Assembly: GCA_022652485.1 (NCBI GenBank)
Contig: JALCRK010000016.1
Coordinates: 1 to 62,271 of the forward strand
DNA length: 62,271 nucleotides
Origin: Sphingobium sp.
Lineage (GTDB): Bacteria; Pseudomonadota; Alphaproteobacteria; Sphingomonadales; Sphingomonadaceae
Direction of reading: 5' to 3'
Shown: positions 8,194 through 17,440 of the stretch, in pieces
How positions within the stretch are numbered: position 1 is the stretch's first letter
Layout of the letters: the number at the start of each line of letters is the position of its first letter
Position numbers and translations under genes: made by a program
The notes under the pieces: generated by a model
What the model saw: only the letters and a program-made list of their open reading frames with translations
Database searches by the model: none
Told to the model about the DNA's origin: nothing

Positions 8194-9837
8194 ATGCGCG
8201 TCGCCCGGCTCTCCCTCCTGCTGCCCGCAATGGCGGTGCTTGCCACGCCTGCGGAGGGCGCGATGCACCTCGGCGTCAACACGCATTTCGATCAGGGCTG
8301 GCCGATCGTGGCGCTCGATGAAGCCGAATCGGCGCGTGCACAAAGCATCCGTGATACGATCAGCTGGGGCAAGGTGGAGCAGGCGCCGGGAGACTATGAT
8401 TTCACGGCGGCGAACAGCGGCTATGTCGCGCGGGCCTGCGCCGCGCATATGCCGGTTCTGCTCATCCTCACCCCGCGTAACAAGCGTTACGACAATGGCG
8501 AGACCGTGTTTTCGCCGCTGGGTCGGCGAGCGTTCGCGGCCTTTGCGGTCGAGATCGCCAAGCGCTTCCCGTGCGTCACGGGCTTCGAGATCGGCAACGA
8601 GATCAACGGCCATGCGCTCAAGGGCCGGATGGTGCAGCAGATGCCCGGCTCCTATGTCGCGATCGTGCGCGAAGTGCGCGCCGCGCTGACCGGGCAGCAC
8701 GCGAAGGTGAAGCTGCTTTCCGGCTCCAGCCTGTCCGTCGCCACCGGCTTTTTCGACCGCCTGTTCGGCGCGGGGCTGTTGCCTCTCGTCGATGGCGTCG
8801 TCATTCACCCCTATGTCGCGGTGCCGGAGCAGTTGCCCGGCCAGATCGCGCGGCTGCGCTCCGCGATGGCGCGCCACGGCGGCGTCAAGCCGATCTGGGC
8901 TTCGGAATTCGGCTTTTATTACGAGACGCCAGAGGACGCGCCGCCCCATGCGCTCAAGATGATCACGCTGCTGAGCGCCGCCGGGATCGAGGAAGCGCAC
9001 TGGTATGCGTTGCGCGACGAGAAATGGTTTCCGAACATGGGGCTGTTCGCGAACGGCAGGGGCAAGCCCGCGCTCGACAGCTTCCGCCTTGCCGCGCAGC
9101 TGCTTGCCAGCGGTGAGGCGCGCCGCATCGATGCCGGTGACCCGCTCACCTTCATCTATCGCTATGGCAACGGCCCCTATGTGATGTGGGGCGGAGGCAG
9201 GGGCATCGGCTGGAACGGCGCAGCCACCGCGCGCGATGCGAGAGGGCGTGCTGTGAGGCTGCCATCACGGCTGGATGCCGATCCGATCATTGTGGACGCG
9301 CCGGAGGGATTCAGCCTTGGGCCGTCACCTGTCCTCGCCGATACGCTGACGGATTTTATCGGCACAGGCTGGAGCTATCACGTCTCGCGGCCCAAGGGCG
9401 TCAAGCAGCCGCTGGGATGGATCGACTGGAACTGGACGCCCTATTTGGGATCGCCCGCGCTACCGAATTTCCGGGTGATGGGTGCGGTGGTGACAACTGC
9501 CCGCCCGCCCGCAGGACCAGCGCCGGAACTCGTCGAGCGGTTCAAGGCTCCCGCCGCCGGGATGGCGTATCTCTCAGCCTGCTTCGAGGGCAAGGCGGAC
9601 AAGCCACATCAGGTGCGCATCCTGTCTGGCGGGAAGCAGATCTTTGCGGGCCGGATCGCGGGCGCGGTGAGCACCCGGCCGCTTGCGGTCAATGGAAGCG
9701 TGGAGATCGGCTATTCGGCTCTCTTGCCGGGTGGCCCTCAGCCATTGCGGCGCCGGATCCGCATCCTGACCCAGCCCGATGCATCGCCGGCGCTCTGTGC
9801 GCCCAGAGGCCGGGATACCGATGCGGACGGAAATTAG
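8194..9837 (+). CDS. Secreted clan GH-A glycoside hydrolase (PslG / GH39-like)
   Basis: This is a periplasmic or exported hydrolase likely to trim or release the polysaccharide. The N-terminus has a signal peptide (MRVARLSLLLPAMAVLATP, cleavage near AEG-AM). The TIM-barrel shows the acid/base motif GFEIGNEINGH (Asn-Glu) at about residue 130 and a nucleophile-type Glu in IWASEFGFYY at about residue 235, as in clan GH-A enzymes such as PslG. A beta-rich C-terminal region of about 200 residues follows. Its stop overlaps the stop of the convergent flippase gene by three bases. Exact family (GH39 or a PslG-like group) is uncertain. Confidence 0.75.
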   Translation: MRVARLSLLLPAMAVLATPAEGAMHLGVNTHFDQGWPIVALDEAESARAQSIRDTISWGKVEQAPGDYDFTAANSGYVARACAAHMPVLLILTPRNKRYDNGETVFSPLGRRAFAAFAVEIAKRFPCVTGFEIGNEINGHALKGRMVQQMPGSYVAIVREVRAALTGQHAKVKLLSGSSLSVATGFFDRLFGAGLLPLVDGVVIHPYVAVPEQLPGQIARLRSAMARHGGVKPIWASEFGFYYETPEDAPPHALKMITLLSAAGIEEAHWYALRDEKWFPNMGLFANGRGKPALDSFRLAAQLLASGEARRIDAGDPLTFIYRYGNGPYVMWGGGRGIGWNGAATARDARGRAVRLPSRLDADPIIVDAPEGFSLGPSPVLADTLTDFIGTGWSYHVSRPKGVKQPLGWIDWNWTPYLGSPALPNFRVMGAVVTTARPPAGPAPELVERFKAPAAGMAYLSACFEGKADKPHQVRILSGGKQIFAGRIAGAVSTRPLAVNGSVEIGYSALLPGGPQPLRRRIRILTQPDASPALCAPRGRDTDADGN

Positions 9838-11303
9838 GCGGCAGTCCGGGCCGCACGGCGGAAGGGCAGCAGGCGCTTCAGGATCAGCGCATGATCGGGC
9901 CATAGACCCGCACGCGAGATCAGCACCAGGGCTGCGGAATAGCTTGCTCCGCCGACGCCGATCAGAAAAAACAGCCGCACTGCGGGGGGCATATGCTCAA
10001 TGGCGGGCACGAGGCGCGCCCCGAAAATCGCTGCCGCCATCGCGCCGGTCGCGCAATAGGGCACTGCCATCGACCGGGCGAGCGCGCCGAGCGGCAATCC
10101 CATATATCTGCGCAGGTCGAAAATGTTGAACAGGCTCACGAAAGCGCCCCGCGCCACATGGGCCCAGGCGTTCGCGACGAGGGATATCTGCGCCGCGATG
10201 CCGGTGAAAACCGTCCCCAGCCCGATCTGCAACGCCCCTTGGCGCATCACTTCGCGGCTTTGCCCCAGCGCAATCATAGCCGGAGCGAAGTAATAATTGA
10301 TCGGGGCGACCAGCGCGAGCAACCCGATGATTTCGACAAACGGAACCGATGCTGTCCATTGCTTGCCGAATATGAAGGGCACTGCCTCGGGCGCTACCAA
10401 AGTCAGGCCGATGAGCGCGGGACACATCAGGAGGGCGCTGGCCTGGGTAAGCCGCAGATAGGAACGCTGCATCGCTGGCCGGTCATGCGCGGTGTGCGAC
10501 AGTTCGGCATTGGCGACGCTCACCAGCGGCATCACCACCATCTGCCCTACGAACTCGTTGATCCGGGTAGCGACCCGCATCAGGCCCAGCATATATGGCC
10601 CCATGAAAATACCGATGAGCAGATCGATCACGCGCGGGACCGCGACGGGAAGCAGGGTTCCGGTCATCACGCTGGCGCCTTCTTTCACCAGGGCGCCGGA
10701 CCATTTGATATGGCGGCTGAAGCTGGGTCGCCAGTTCACCGCAGACCAGATCCACAGGCTTGAGACACCCGCCTGCACCAGCCGCTGCACCGCCAGCGTC
10801 AGCGCGCCATAGCCCATATTCGCCATCACGATTGCCACCGCCGCGCCGATCAGCGTCGCAATCGTGCTGCGGTAGGCAAGCACTTCGAATTTGAACTCGC
10901 TGCGCAATACGGCCTCTGCGGTGGATCCGGTTGCCAGGAGCAGGAATATCGGCGCGGACAGATAGACCATCATTTCGAGATCGGCCGAGTGGAAATAGGC
11001 GCCCATCGGTCTGGCCAGCGCAATGAAAAGGCCTCCGCATAATATCGCGATGGCGAGCGAGAGCCGCAGCGACTGGTTGCGCGCGTCGTCAGTGCGATAG
11101 CGTTTCTGCTGGAGGAGTTCGACCTGCCCCCAGCGCGCGATGCGCGTGCCGAGATCCAACCCTACGGAGACCGTAGCCATCAGGCCGAAATCGTGCGGGG
11201 TGAGGATATGCGCAAGATAGACCAGCAGGAAGAATACGACGCTATATTGCGCGCTGTTCCCGGCGACAGACCAGATCGAGGAGGACAGCAGTCGCGAACT
11301 CAT
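9834..11303 (-). CDS. Wzx-like polysaccharide flippase / oligosaccharide transporter (489 aa)
   Basis: This is an inner-membrane lipid-linked oligosaccharide transporter of the MOP superfamily. About 12-14 hydrophobic segments are visible, starting with SVAGNSAQYSVVFFLLVYLAHIL. Typical features are LTPHDFGLMA near residue 35 and a C-terminal segment VRLFFLIGVGGASYSAALVL. The start at 11303 (MSSRLLSSS) gives the normal family N-terminus; a longer in-frame extension would overlap the neighbouring sulfotransferase and is not coding-like. It would flip the undecaprenyl-linked repeat unit, with the Wzy-like protein at 14718-16154 polymerising it. It could also be called an O-antigen flippase. Confidence 0.8.
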   Translation of the reverse strand: MSSRLLSSSIWSVAGNSAQYSVVFFLLVYLAHILTPHDFGLMATVSVGLDLGTRIARWGQVELLQQKRYRTDDARNQSLRLSLAIAILCGGLFIALARPMGAYFHSADLEMMVYLSAPIFLLLATGSTAEAVLRSEFKFEVLAYRSTIATLIGAAVAIVMANMGYGALTLAVQRLVQAGVSSLWIWSAVNWRPSFSRHIKWSGALVKEGASVMTGTLLPVAVPRVIDLLIGIFMGPYMLGLMRVATRINEFVGQMVVMPLVSVANAELSHTAHDRPAMQRSYLRLTQASALLMCPALIGLTLVAPEAVPFIFGKQWTASVPFVEIIGLLALVAPINYYFAPAMIALGQSREVMRQGALQIGLGTVFTGIAAQISLVANAWAHVARGAFVSLFNIFDLRRYMGLPLGALARSMAVPYCATGAMAAAIFGARLVPAIEHMPPAVRLFFLIGVGGASYSAALVLISRAGLWPDHALILKRLLPFRRAARTAA

Positions 11304-11394
11304 GACAGGGGATCTTTGAATGGCGTGAAGATATCGGTCGGGCGATGATCGTGTTTGATGACAGCGTAATGACGGCGGGTTTCCGGGCGCGCCA

Positions 11395-12093
11395 TCAGGG
11401 AAAATCATATCCCAGCAGCGCGATGTCGGCACGATAGAGCCGGGCGACGATGGCCGCCATTTCGTCGTCGTAAAGCGAACGAAAATCGGTTTTCGCGACT
11501 TTTCGGAGGTGCGGCGTCCGGGCTGGCGGATCGAGGCCAAGGCGCGAACATATTTCGCGCATGGCGGCGTCGATGTCCTCGAAGCGATACAGTTCATCGA
11601 CGAGCGGGCCGTTGTCCGCCCGCCCGAGCCAGAAGCATTGGGGCCAGAAGAAGCGTTCTGCCATCACATGGATGCGGAACACCGGGTCACGGCCCAGCCT
11701 GCGGGTGAATGCCGCGAAATCGAGGTCGCCGATATGGCGCTTCGCCCATGCCTGCTGCATCGGCCAGTCGGTGCCGCTCTTCATGAAATGGAACGACGAG
11801 GCGAACCGATCCCACGGGTTGCGCACGAACGCGAATTTCTGCGCGCGCGCAAACAGATCGGGATAGCATTGTCGATAGATCTGGGCGGGCGCATGGGTGT
11901 CGAAAACCGGATCTGCGCCAAGCGCGGCCAATATGCTCGTCCCGGCGGTCTTGGGGATATGCACGAAGATGGCATTGTGGCGTTCGTTCCAGGGAGTGAT
12001 GACCGAGCGGCGCTTCAGGGTATTTCGCCACCATGCGAGGTGATAAAATTGCGATAGGCCAAGGAGTTGAAGAGGGAATTTGGGAACCGGCAT
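11395..12093 (-). CDS. Sulfotransferase family 2 protein (232 aa)
   Basis: This is the third P-loop sulfotransferase of the locus. The PAPS loop is AIFVHIPKTAGTSILAAL at about residues 40-57, and the 3'-phosphate motif is FAFVRNPWDRFASSFHF at about 83-99. The ATG at 12093 (MPVPKFPLQLLGL) was preferred because the longer ORF is low-complexity and overlaps the divergent DUF707 gene. It is probably co-transcribed with the flippase downstream, 91 bases away. The acceptor is unknown. Confidence 0.8.
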   Translation of the reverse strand: MPVPKFPLQLLGLSQFYHLAWWRNTLKRRSVITPWNERHNAIFVHIPKTAGTSILAALGADPVFDTHAPAQIYRQCYPDLFARAQKFAFVRNPWDRFASSFHFMKSGTDWPMQQAWAKRHIGDLDFAAFTRRLGRDPVFRIHVMAERFFWPQCFWLGRADNGPLVDELYRFEDIDAAMREICSRLGLDPPARTPHLRKVAKTDFRSLYDDEMAAIVARLYRADIALLGYDFP

Positions 12094-12185
12094 CAATATC
12101 TTTCCCGGAAGGAGAGGGCCGCTGTCATCAAAGTTTCGCCTTTGGCGCGCACTGGCGAGGTTTGCAGCGGAGACTTTGGATACCC

Positions 12186-13115
12186 ATGCCGGACCCACGC
12201 GCACTTCTTGTTTCCCGGATCGGGCCGCGCAGCCTCCATGCGCACTGGCTTGGGCCGCTGGATAAGCCACGTCCGTTTGACGTACTGCTGTCGTCCTATG
12301 ACCCTGCCATCGCGCCGGTCGAAGGGCAGGGCGTCTCTTTCGAATACCGGCCCGGCACCAAGGTTGCGGGCTATGGCGCGCTGCTGCGCGCGCATCGCGA
12401 CCGGCTGGCCTGCTATGACTATGTCGCGCTGTTCGATGATGACCTGCTGATATCGAGCACCGAAATTGCCCACCTGTTCGACATCGTGCAGAGATATCGC
12501 CCCAAGATCGCCCAGCCCGCGCTGACGCCCGACAGCTATTACACCTACGCCGCGCTGCTGCGCCATCCCGGTTTTCTGCTCCGTCAGATGACCTATATCG
12601 AGATGATGTGCCCGATTTTCCGTGCCGACATACTGGATCGCCTGATCCCGCTGTTCGAGCAGGGCCACGAGAGCGGGATCGACATCATATGGAGCAATCT
12701 GGTCTGGGAGGCGCCGCAGGATCTGATCGTGGTCGATGCCGTGCCGGTATTGCACAGCCAGCCGGTCGGCGGGCGCAAGGCGGATAACGGCTTTGTTGCC
12801 GGCAGGCGCTATGAGGATGATATCGCGGCCGTGCTGCGAAGCTATAGCGCCGAGTGGCTGCCTTGCCTGCCTTATGGCGGCGTGCGCCTCGACGGCTCGT
12901 TGATACAGGGCCGTGCCGCCATGTTGCCGGATGCGCTGCGGCTGGCAACGGCGATACCGAGGCGGTCGCCGATGAAAATGCGCGCGCGCAACTTCGCGGT
13001 TTACTGGAAGCATATGCTGACCGCTCCCGCGCGGAACCAGAAGCTGGACTGGCCCACGGATTTACAATTCCAGGATTCGCTCAGGGGTAACCCGCCCCCG
13101 CAGCAGATCAAATAG
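12186..13115 (+). CDS. DUF707 family protein, likely glycosyltransferase-like (309 aa)
   Basis: The product matches the DUF707 family, found in plants and in bacterial polysaccharide loci. The visible core is YDYVALFDDDLLIS, an acidic cluster like the metal-binding DxD of GT-A enzymes, followed by IAQPALTPDSYYTY and later VLHSQPVGG. The ATG at 12186 is preferred; upstream sequence is shared with the divergent sulfotransferase leader. There is no signal peptide. Its last 54 bases overlap the 3' end of the convergent GT2 gene. A sugar-transfer role is plausible but not demonstrated for the family as far as I know. Confidence 0.7.
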   Translation: MPDPRALLVSRIGPRSLHAHWLGPLDKPRPFDVLLSSYDPAIAPVEGQGVSFEYRPGTKVAGYGALLRAHRDRLACYDYVALFDDDLLISSTEIAHLFDIVQRYRPKIAQPALTPDSYYTYAALLRHPGFLLRQMTYIEMMCPIFRADILDRLIPLFEQGHESGIDIIWSNLVWEAPQDLIVVDAVPVLHSQPVGGRKADNGFVAGRRYEDDIAAVLRSYSAEWLPCLPYGGVRLDGSLIQGRAAMLPDALRLATAIPRRSPMKMRARNFAVYWKHMLTAPARNQKLDWPTDLQFQDSLRGNPPPQQIK

Positions 13116-13997
13116 CCCCAGCCAGTTACCGGCCACCCGCCCGCGCCGATCGACCCACGGTTCGGGGTGCAGCATATGGATGAGATTGGCGGCGACGTTG
13201 TTGGCGACGATGCGGGCCGCATATCGCGCGCGCATCGTGCCCTTGCGGCTCAGATAGACCGGATTCACGACCTGCGAATAGCCGACCCTCACGCCGGAGG
13301 AGCGCCCGGATTTGACGCCGCGGTGCACGCCCGCGAAGGCATGGGTGCCAACGAGGCGGCCCGCCTTGCCGACCCTCCCCGAAAAATCGATGTCCTCTTG
13401 CCAGCCATAGAGCGGCAGCTGTTCGTCAAAGCGGATGGCGCCGATAGCTTCGCGCCGGAAGGCCATATTGCAGCCGTAGAGGCCATAATGATCGCGCCGG
13501 GGCACCAGGATTTGCGCCGGTTCGGTGTCATAAGCCGTAACGATTGTCTTCGCATGGCTCCGCGAGATGCCCGGCCCGTGGATGCCATCCGCCAACAGGC
13601 GGCCCGATACGCCTGCAACGTCGGGATTGGCTGCGAAGAAGGCGCGCAGCCGCTCTGCCATGAAGCGCGAGGGTACATAATCATCGTCGCAAAACAGAAT
13701 GATGTCGCAGTCGTCCGGCACATGCTCCAGCCCGAGATTGCGCTGTGCGCAGGAACCTTTGGGACCGACCAGCAGGATGATATCCTTGTCTCGCGCGGAA
13801 GACGGCGGCAGGTCGTCCTCGCCGGTGACAGAGAGGATGATATGGTCCGGTGGCTGGCTTTGTGCGCGGAGATCCTCGATCAGCTCGGCCAGCACATCGG
13901 GGCGGCCCAGGCTCGCAACAACGACAGCAAGAGAAAGCTGCGCCGCCACGCGATCAAGACTCGCGGCAGGAAGCAAGAAGCGCGAAATCTTCGGCAT
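13062..13997 (-). CDS. Glycosyltransferase family 2 (GT-A fold, 311 aa)
   Basis: This is an inverting-type glycosyltransferase. The GT-A domain starts VVVASLGRPDVLAELIEDL, with the nucleotide-binding DxD region at IILFCDDDYVPS and an acceptor-side motif LYGWQEDIDFSGR, a catalytic Asp/Glu region typical of GT2. The ATG at 13997 gives MPKISRFLLPAAS and overlaps the upstream sulfotransferase by 44 bases, suggesting coupling. The 3' end overlaps the DUF707 gene from the other strand. No membrane segment is obvious. Substrate unknown. Confidence 0.8.
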   Translation of the reverse strand: MPKISRFLLPAASLDRVAAQLSLAVVVASLGRPDVLAELIEDLRAQSQPPDHIILSVTGEDDLPPSSARDKDIILLVGPKGSCAQRNLGLEHVPDDCDIILFCDDDYVPSRFMAERLRAFFAANPDVAGVSGRLLADGIHGPGISRSHAKTIVTAYDTEPAQILVPRRDHYGLYGCNMAFRREAIGAIRFDEQLPLYGWQEDIDFSGRVGKAGRLVGTHAFAGVHRGVKSGRSSGVRVGYSQVVNPVYLSRKGTMRARYAARIVANNVAANLIHMLHPEPWVDRRGRVAGNWLGLFDLLRGRVTPERILEL

Positions 13998-14721
13998 AAT
14001 AGCTGCGTATGAAGCCTTCCGCCCTGCCGTCCGGGCGCAGCATGGCTGGGCGCTTCGCGTCGGCATACAGGCCGGCATTGATCATTCTGGAGCGCAGCCT
14101 GTTGCGCGCGGCGTAGGGCACCAGCGCGGCATAAGGGCGGCGCAGCAGGCGGGTCATCGATCTGAAGCGGAATTCGGTGGAGCGGTTCTTCCTCTCCTCC
14201 TCCACTTCGATTCCGGTGGCGCGCGAGATGAAGGCGACGATTGCGGGCATATCCTCGATGGCGAAGAGATTTTGCACCACCTGGCGCCCGTCGAAGTTCA
14301 GATAGGCCGTCTGGCGGTTGAAATGCACATGCTCAAGGTTCAGGCGCTCCGGGCAGGTCTCCAGATAGCGGATCACCTCGGCGCTTTCCTGCTCGATCGT
14401 CTCTGGCGTGATAGCCGATTGGGCATAGCCCTTGAATTCGCGCAGACGCTGGAACATCGCCGAAACGAACCGCTCGGCGGGGTCGCGAACCACCGCGAAG
14501 GACTGGTAGGACAACAGCTTTGCCCACTCATCGGGGAAATGCTCCGCCATGTCCCTCAGCACGATATGGGCGAAATGGATGCGGCCCATCTCAGGATGAT
14601 CGCCGATGCGGGAGAAATAGCCGTCGGTGCTGTCGACAGCCCGCAAAGGTTCCTTGATGGAAACGCCTGCGCATTTCGGAATGTGCACGAAGGCGAGCCT
14701 GTGGGTGTCGGAGATGATCAT
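13954..14721 (-). CDS. Sulfotransferase family 2 protein (255 aa)
   Basis: This is the fourth sulfotransferase of the locus. The start MIISDTHRLAFVHIPKCAGVS puts the PAPS-binding loop within the first 25 residues. The second motif is SFAVVRDPAERFVSAMFQRL at about residue 75. It overlaps the upstream Wzy-like gene by four bases and the downstream GT2 by 44, so the three form a tight unit. It lacks membrane segments. The variation among the four sulfotransferases suggests distinct acceptor positions rather than recent duplication, though no alignment was made. Confidence 0.8.
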   Translation of the reverse strand: MIISDTHRLAFVHIPKCAGVSIKEPLRAVDSTDGYFSRIGDHPEMGRIHFAHIVLRDMAEHFPDEWAKLLSYQSFAVVRDPAERFVSAMFQRLREFKGYAQSAITPETIEQESAEVIRYLETCPERLNLEHVHFNRQTAYLNFDGRQVVQNLFAIEDMPAIVAFISRATGIEVEEERKNRSTEFRFRSMTRLLRRPYAALVPYAARNRLRSRMINAGLYADAKRPAMLRPDGRAEGFIRSYYAEDFALLASCRES

Positions 14722-16154
14722 GAGATTGCCAGCCTGGCGGCCGGATCGCGGAGAGCGGGCGCCCTTGCCCTGCCGCCTGCCGGTTCGCTTATGCTTCGCA
14801 GACCGAGCGCTATCCCGGTGAACGTCGCCCAGACCACTCCGGGATCGGGCGAGGGGGAGGCAACCGCCGCGGGCATCAGCATGAGCGCGGAGGTCCAGCT
14901 CGCGGCTGCTCCCACCGCGGCTCTGTAGGTTGAGACCGGCAGATGCGTCGACGAACGAAACGGCATGAACGCCCGAAAGAGATGCGCGATGAAACAGGCC
15001 GTGCCGATGATACCCATCGAGCCGAGAATGGCGGTGAGGAGGCTGGAGGAACGGAAAGTTCCAGCGCCGATGCCCAAGCCCGCCGATGCCGCGAACGCGT
15101 CAAACCCCTGTCGCGCCCAGTACAGGCGCTGAACCCCCGACTGGCTTTCGGTCTTTTCAACCGTCATGACGGTGATGATCCGGGAGAATTTCCCCAGCGC
15201 TGCGGAATCCGTCGTAACCGCCATCAGGATGATCATCGTCGAAACGAACGCCGCCCCCACAAGGATCAGGGCTTTGCGGAACGGGATGCTGCCCGGCATA
15301 AACAGGGCACGCAAGACCAGAACTGCCCCATAGCCCGAGAGTGTCACATAAGCGGTCGATGATGTGGAGATCAGCAGGGCGAACCCCAGCAATGTCGCCG
15401 CGAACCCGGTCCAGCGCGCATTCACATCGCGAAGCCACAGCTCGGTCATGAAGATCAGCCAGGCACCGCCAAACGCGGCGAAACCCGAGGCCTCGGGCCA
15501 GATCCCGTTCATGCGGCTCAGCCCTTCGATGCTCTGATCGAGCTGCGCGTAATGGCCGTTGCGGAAGAACTCGATGACGACATCGAGCGCGGTTCCCGCG
15601 ACGAGGATGCTCAGGAACCCGAACAGCGCGTGGGCGACCGCAATGCCGGTGCCCGTCCGCACCAATATGGGCGCGCTTCCCGGCCTTGCGGCACCCAGCG
15701 TCGCGCCGATTCCGGCACAAAGAGTGCCTATCAGATAGACTGAGGTGGTTATGTTCTGGGAACTGAAGTGGACCGGCGAGGCCTCGAACAATTGCCGCAC
15801 AGCCCCGGGACGGAGCGGGGTCACTTCCAGTGCTCCGGCGAACAGCCTGGGCAGTATCCACGCCGTGACTGCGCCATAAAGCGCAAAGATGATGAGGAAA
15901 ATATTGGCGGACAGCGCCGGGCCGAGCCGTTCCATCTGTCGGTGGCCGGGCAGGACGGCGCGCAGCAAAAGGAACAGCAGCGCCAGATTGGCGGGCGGGA
16001 TCGATGACCCTCCAAGCGCGGGAAGCTCGATGGCGGCCGATCCGCCGAACAGGGTTGCGACCATCACAAACGCCAACATGGCGATCATCCCCGCTCCCAT
16101 CAGGAGCAGCGGGCCGATCATCAGCATGAGCGCACCAAAAAATGTCAGGCTCAT
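14718..16154 (-). CDS. Wzy-like polymerase / O-antigen ligase family membrane protein (478 aa)
   Basis: This is a polytopic inner-membrane protein with about ten to twelve hydrophobic segments. A large loop around residues 85-130 (ALEVTPLRPGAVRQLFEASP) and a periplasmic region near residues 325-360 (SGVQRLYWARQGFDAFAAS) precede the Gly-rich LGIGAGTFRSSS element typical of Wzy/WaaL-type proteins. It would polymerise repeat units in the periplasm. The 3' end overlaps the sulfotransferase gene by four bases. Polymerase and ligase cannot be separated by sequence reading; the locus context favours polymerase. Confidence 0.65.
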   Translation of the reverse strand: MSLTFFGALMLMIGPLLLMGAGMIAMLAFVMVATLFGGSAAIELPALGGSSIPPANLALLFLLLRAVLPGHRQMERLGPALSANIFLIIFALYGAVTAWILPRLFAGALEVTPLRPGAVRQLFEASPVHFSSQNITTSVYLIGTLCAGIGATLGAARPGSAPILVRTGTGIAVAHALFGFLSILVAGTALDVVIEFFRNGHYAQLDQSIEGLSRMNGIWPEASGFAAFGGAWLIFMTELWLRDVNARWTGFAATLLGFALLISTSSTAYVTLSGYGAVLVLRALFMPGSIPFRKALILVGAAFVSTMIILMAVTTDSAALGKFSRIITVMTVEKTESQSGVQRLYWARQGFDAFAASAGLGIGAGTFRSSSLLTAILGSMGIIGTACFIAHLFRAFMPFRSSTHLPVSTYRAAVGAAASWTSALMLMPAAVASPSPDPGVVWATFTGIALGLRSISEPAGGRARAPALRDPAARLAIS

Positions 16155-16225
16155 GTCAGTGCCAGGCGAACCGTCTCACGGCGCTGGGACGATGGCTGCG
16201 GCTCTTCGGCATGAGCAGCCCTGAA

Positions 16226-17440
16226 TCAGACAACGGAGAGCTGAGCGGCTTCGCGCGCAGGCACGCCATAGGGAAGAAGCTCCTGCGGATTGGCCGGCAG
16301 ATCAAGCGCGAGATCGGGGCGCAGCTCCACGACCTTCTTCATGAAGCCGTAGTCGAAATTTTCGGGCGCGAACCGGCGCGCGTTGCTGACGGCGTCGATG
16401 GGATCGAAATACCGGCTCCAGCGCTGATAATGCTGCACCGCCTCGATCAGCGCCTCTGCCGTCTGCTGCTGGAAGTAGATGCCGGTTTCTTCCGGAATGA
16501 TCGTGTCCAGCAGGCCGCCCTTGCCATAGCCGATTACCGGACGGCCCGAGGCATTGGCTTCCACCGGAACGATGCCGAAGTCCTCCTCCGCGGTGAAGAT
16601 CAGCGCCTGCGCCTCGGCATAGGCGCGGCGCAGCGAGGCGTAATCGAGGTGGCGGACGAAGCGGATATTGGGCAGCGCGCGGCGGCGCAGATCGTCGAGC
16701 ATTTCGCCATCGCCTACCATCAGCAGCGGCAGGCCGAGGCGGTTGAAGGCATCGACCGCGATGTCGGGCCGCTTATACTGCGTCATCTGCCCGACCCACA
16801 GATATTCCGCGCGCACGTCGTGCGTCGGGCTGTAGCGATCGACCGGGACAGGCGGCGCCAACACCGAGGAGGCGCGCCCCCATGCCCGTTTGATGCGGGA
16901 CTGGATGAAGCGCGAGTTGGCGAAGATGTGATCCACCCGCTGCGCCGAGGTGAGATCCCAGGATCTGAGGCTCGGGAACAGCGACGACATCGTCATGCGC
17001 CCGACGCTGCCCGCCGCGTCGCGATATTGACGGTAATGGTCCCAGAGGTAGCGCATCGGCGAGTGGCAATAGCAGATATGGGTCGCATCCGGCGGCGCGA
17101 TGACGCCCTTCGCCGGGCCGGATTCACTGCTGATCACAAGGTCATATCCGCCAAGGTCCAGCTCCTCGAGCGCGAAGGGCATCAGCGGCAGATAGGATTT
17201 ATAATTGCGCACCGCGCGCGGCATCCGCTGGATGAAGGTGGTGCGGACATTGGCGGCGCGGATCACGTCCGACACCGCTTCCGGCGCGTAGACATGCGTA
17301 TAGACGTCGGCGTTGGGGAAGAGGTTCAGCAAGCGTTCGAGAACACGCTCGCCTCCGCGCATCGTGACCAGCCAATAGTGAATGATGGCGACGCGTGGCG
17401 TCCTTCCCTCGCGAACCGGAAAATCAACTATGCTGGGCAT
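16226..17440 (-). CDS. Glycosyltransferase family 4 (404 aa)
   Basis: This is a GT-B glycosyltransferase. Its N-terminal motif RVAIIHYWLVTMRGGERVLE is typical of mannosyl- and related transferases. ICYCHSPMRYLWDHY lies in the acceptor domain, and EYLWVGQMTQYKRPDIAVDA and the acidic motif FTAEEDFGIVPVEANASG lie in the donor domain. With ManC in the same locus making GDP-mannose, this is a reasonable candidate for mannose addition, but that is inference. Its start overlaps the end of the BY-kinase gene by 17 bases, so the two are probably co-transcribed. Confidence 0.85.
   Translation of the reverse strand: MPSIVDFPVREGRTPRVAIIHYWLVTMRGGERVLERLLNLFPNADVYTHVYAPEAVSDVIRAANVRTTFIQRMPRAVRNYKSYLPLMPFALEELDLGGYDLVISSESGPAKGVIAPPDATHICYCHSPMRYLWDHYRQYRDAAGSVGRMTMSSLFPSLRSWDLTSAQRVDHIFANSRFIQSRIKRAWGRASSVLAPPVPVDRYSPTHDVRAEYLWVGQMTQYKRPDIAVDAFNRLGLPLLMVGDGEMLDDLRRRALPNIRFVRHLDYASLRRAYAEAQALIFTAEEDFGIVPVEANASGRPVIGYGKGGLLDTIIPEETGIYFQQQTAEALIEAVQHYQRWSRYFDPIDAVSNARRFAPENFDYGFMKKVVELRPDLALDLPANPQELLPYGVPAREAAQLSVV

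Noticed and set aside
13167..14012. Forward ORF of 281 codons opposite the GT2 gene
   Set aside because: It mirrors the GT2 gene and has no motif; GT2 signatures lie on the reverse strand.
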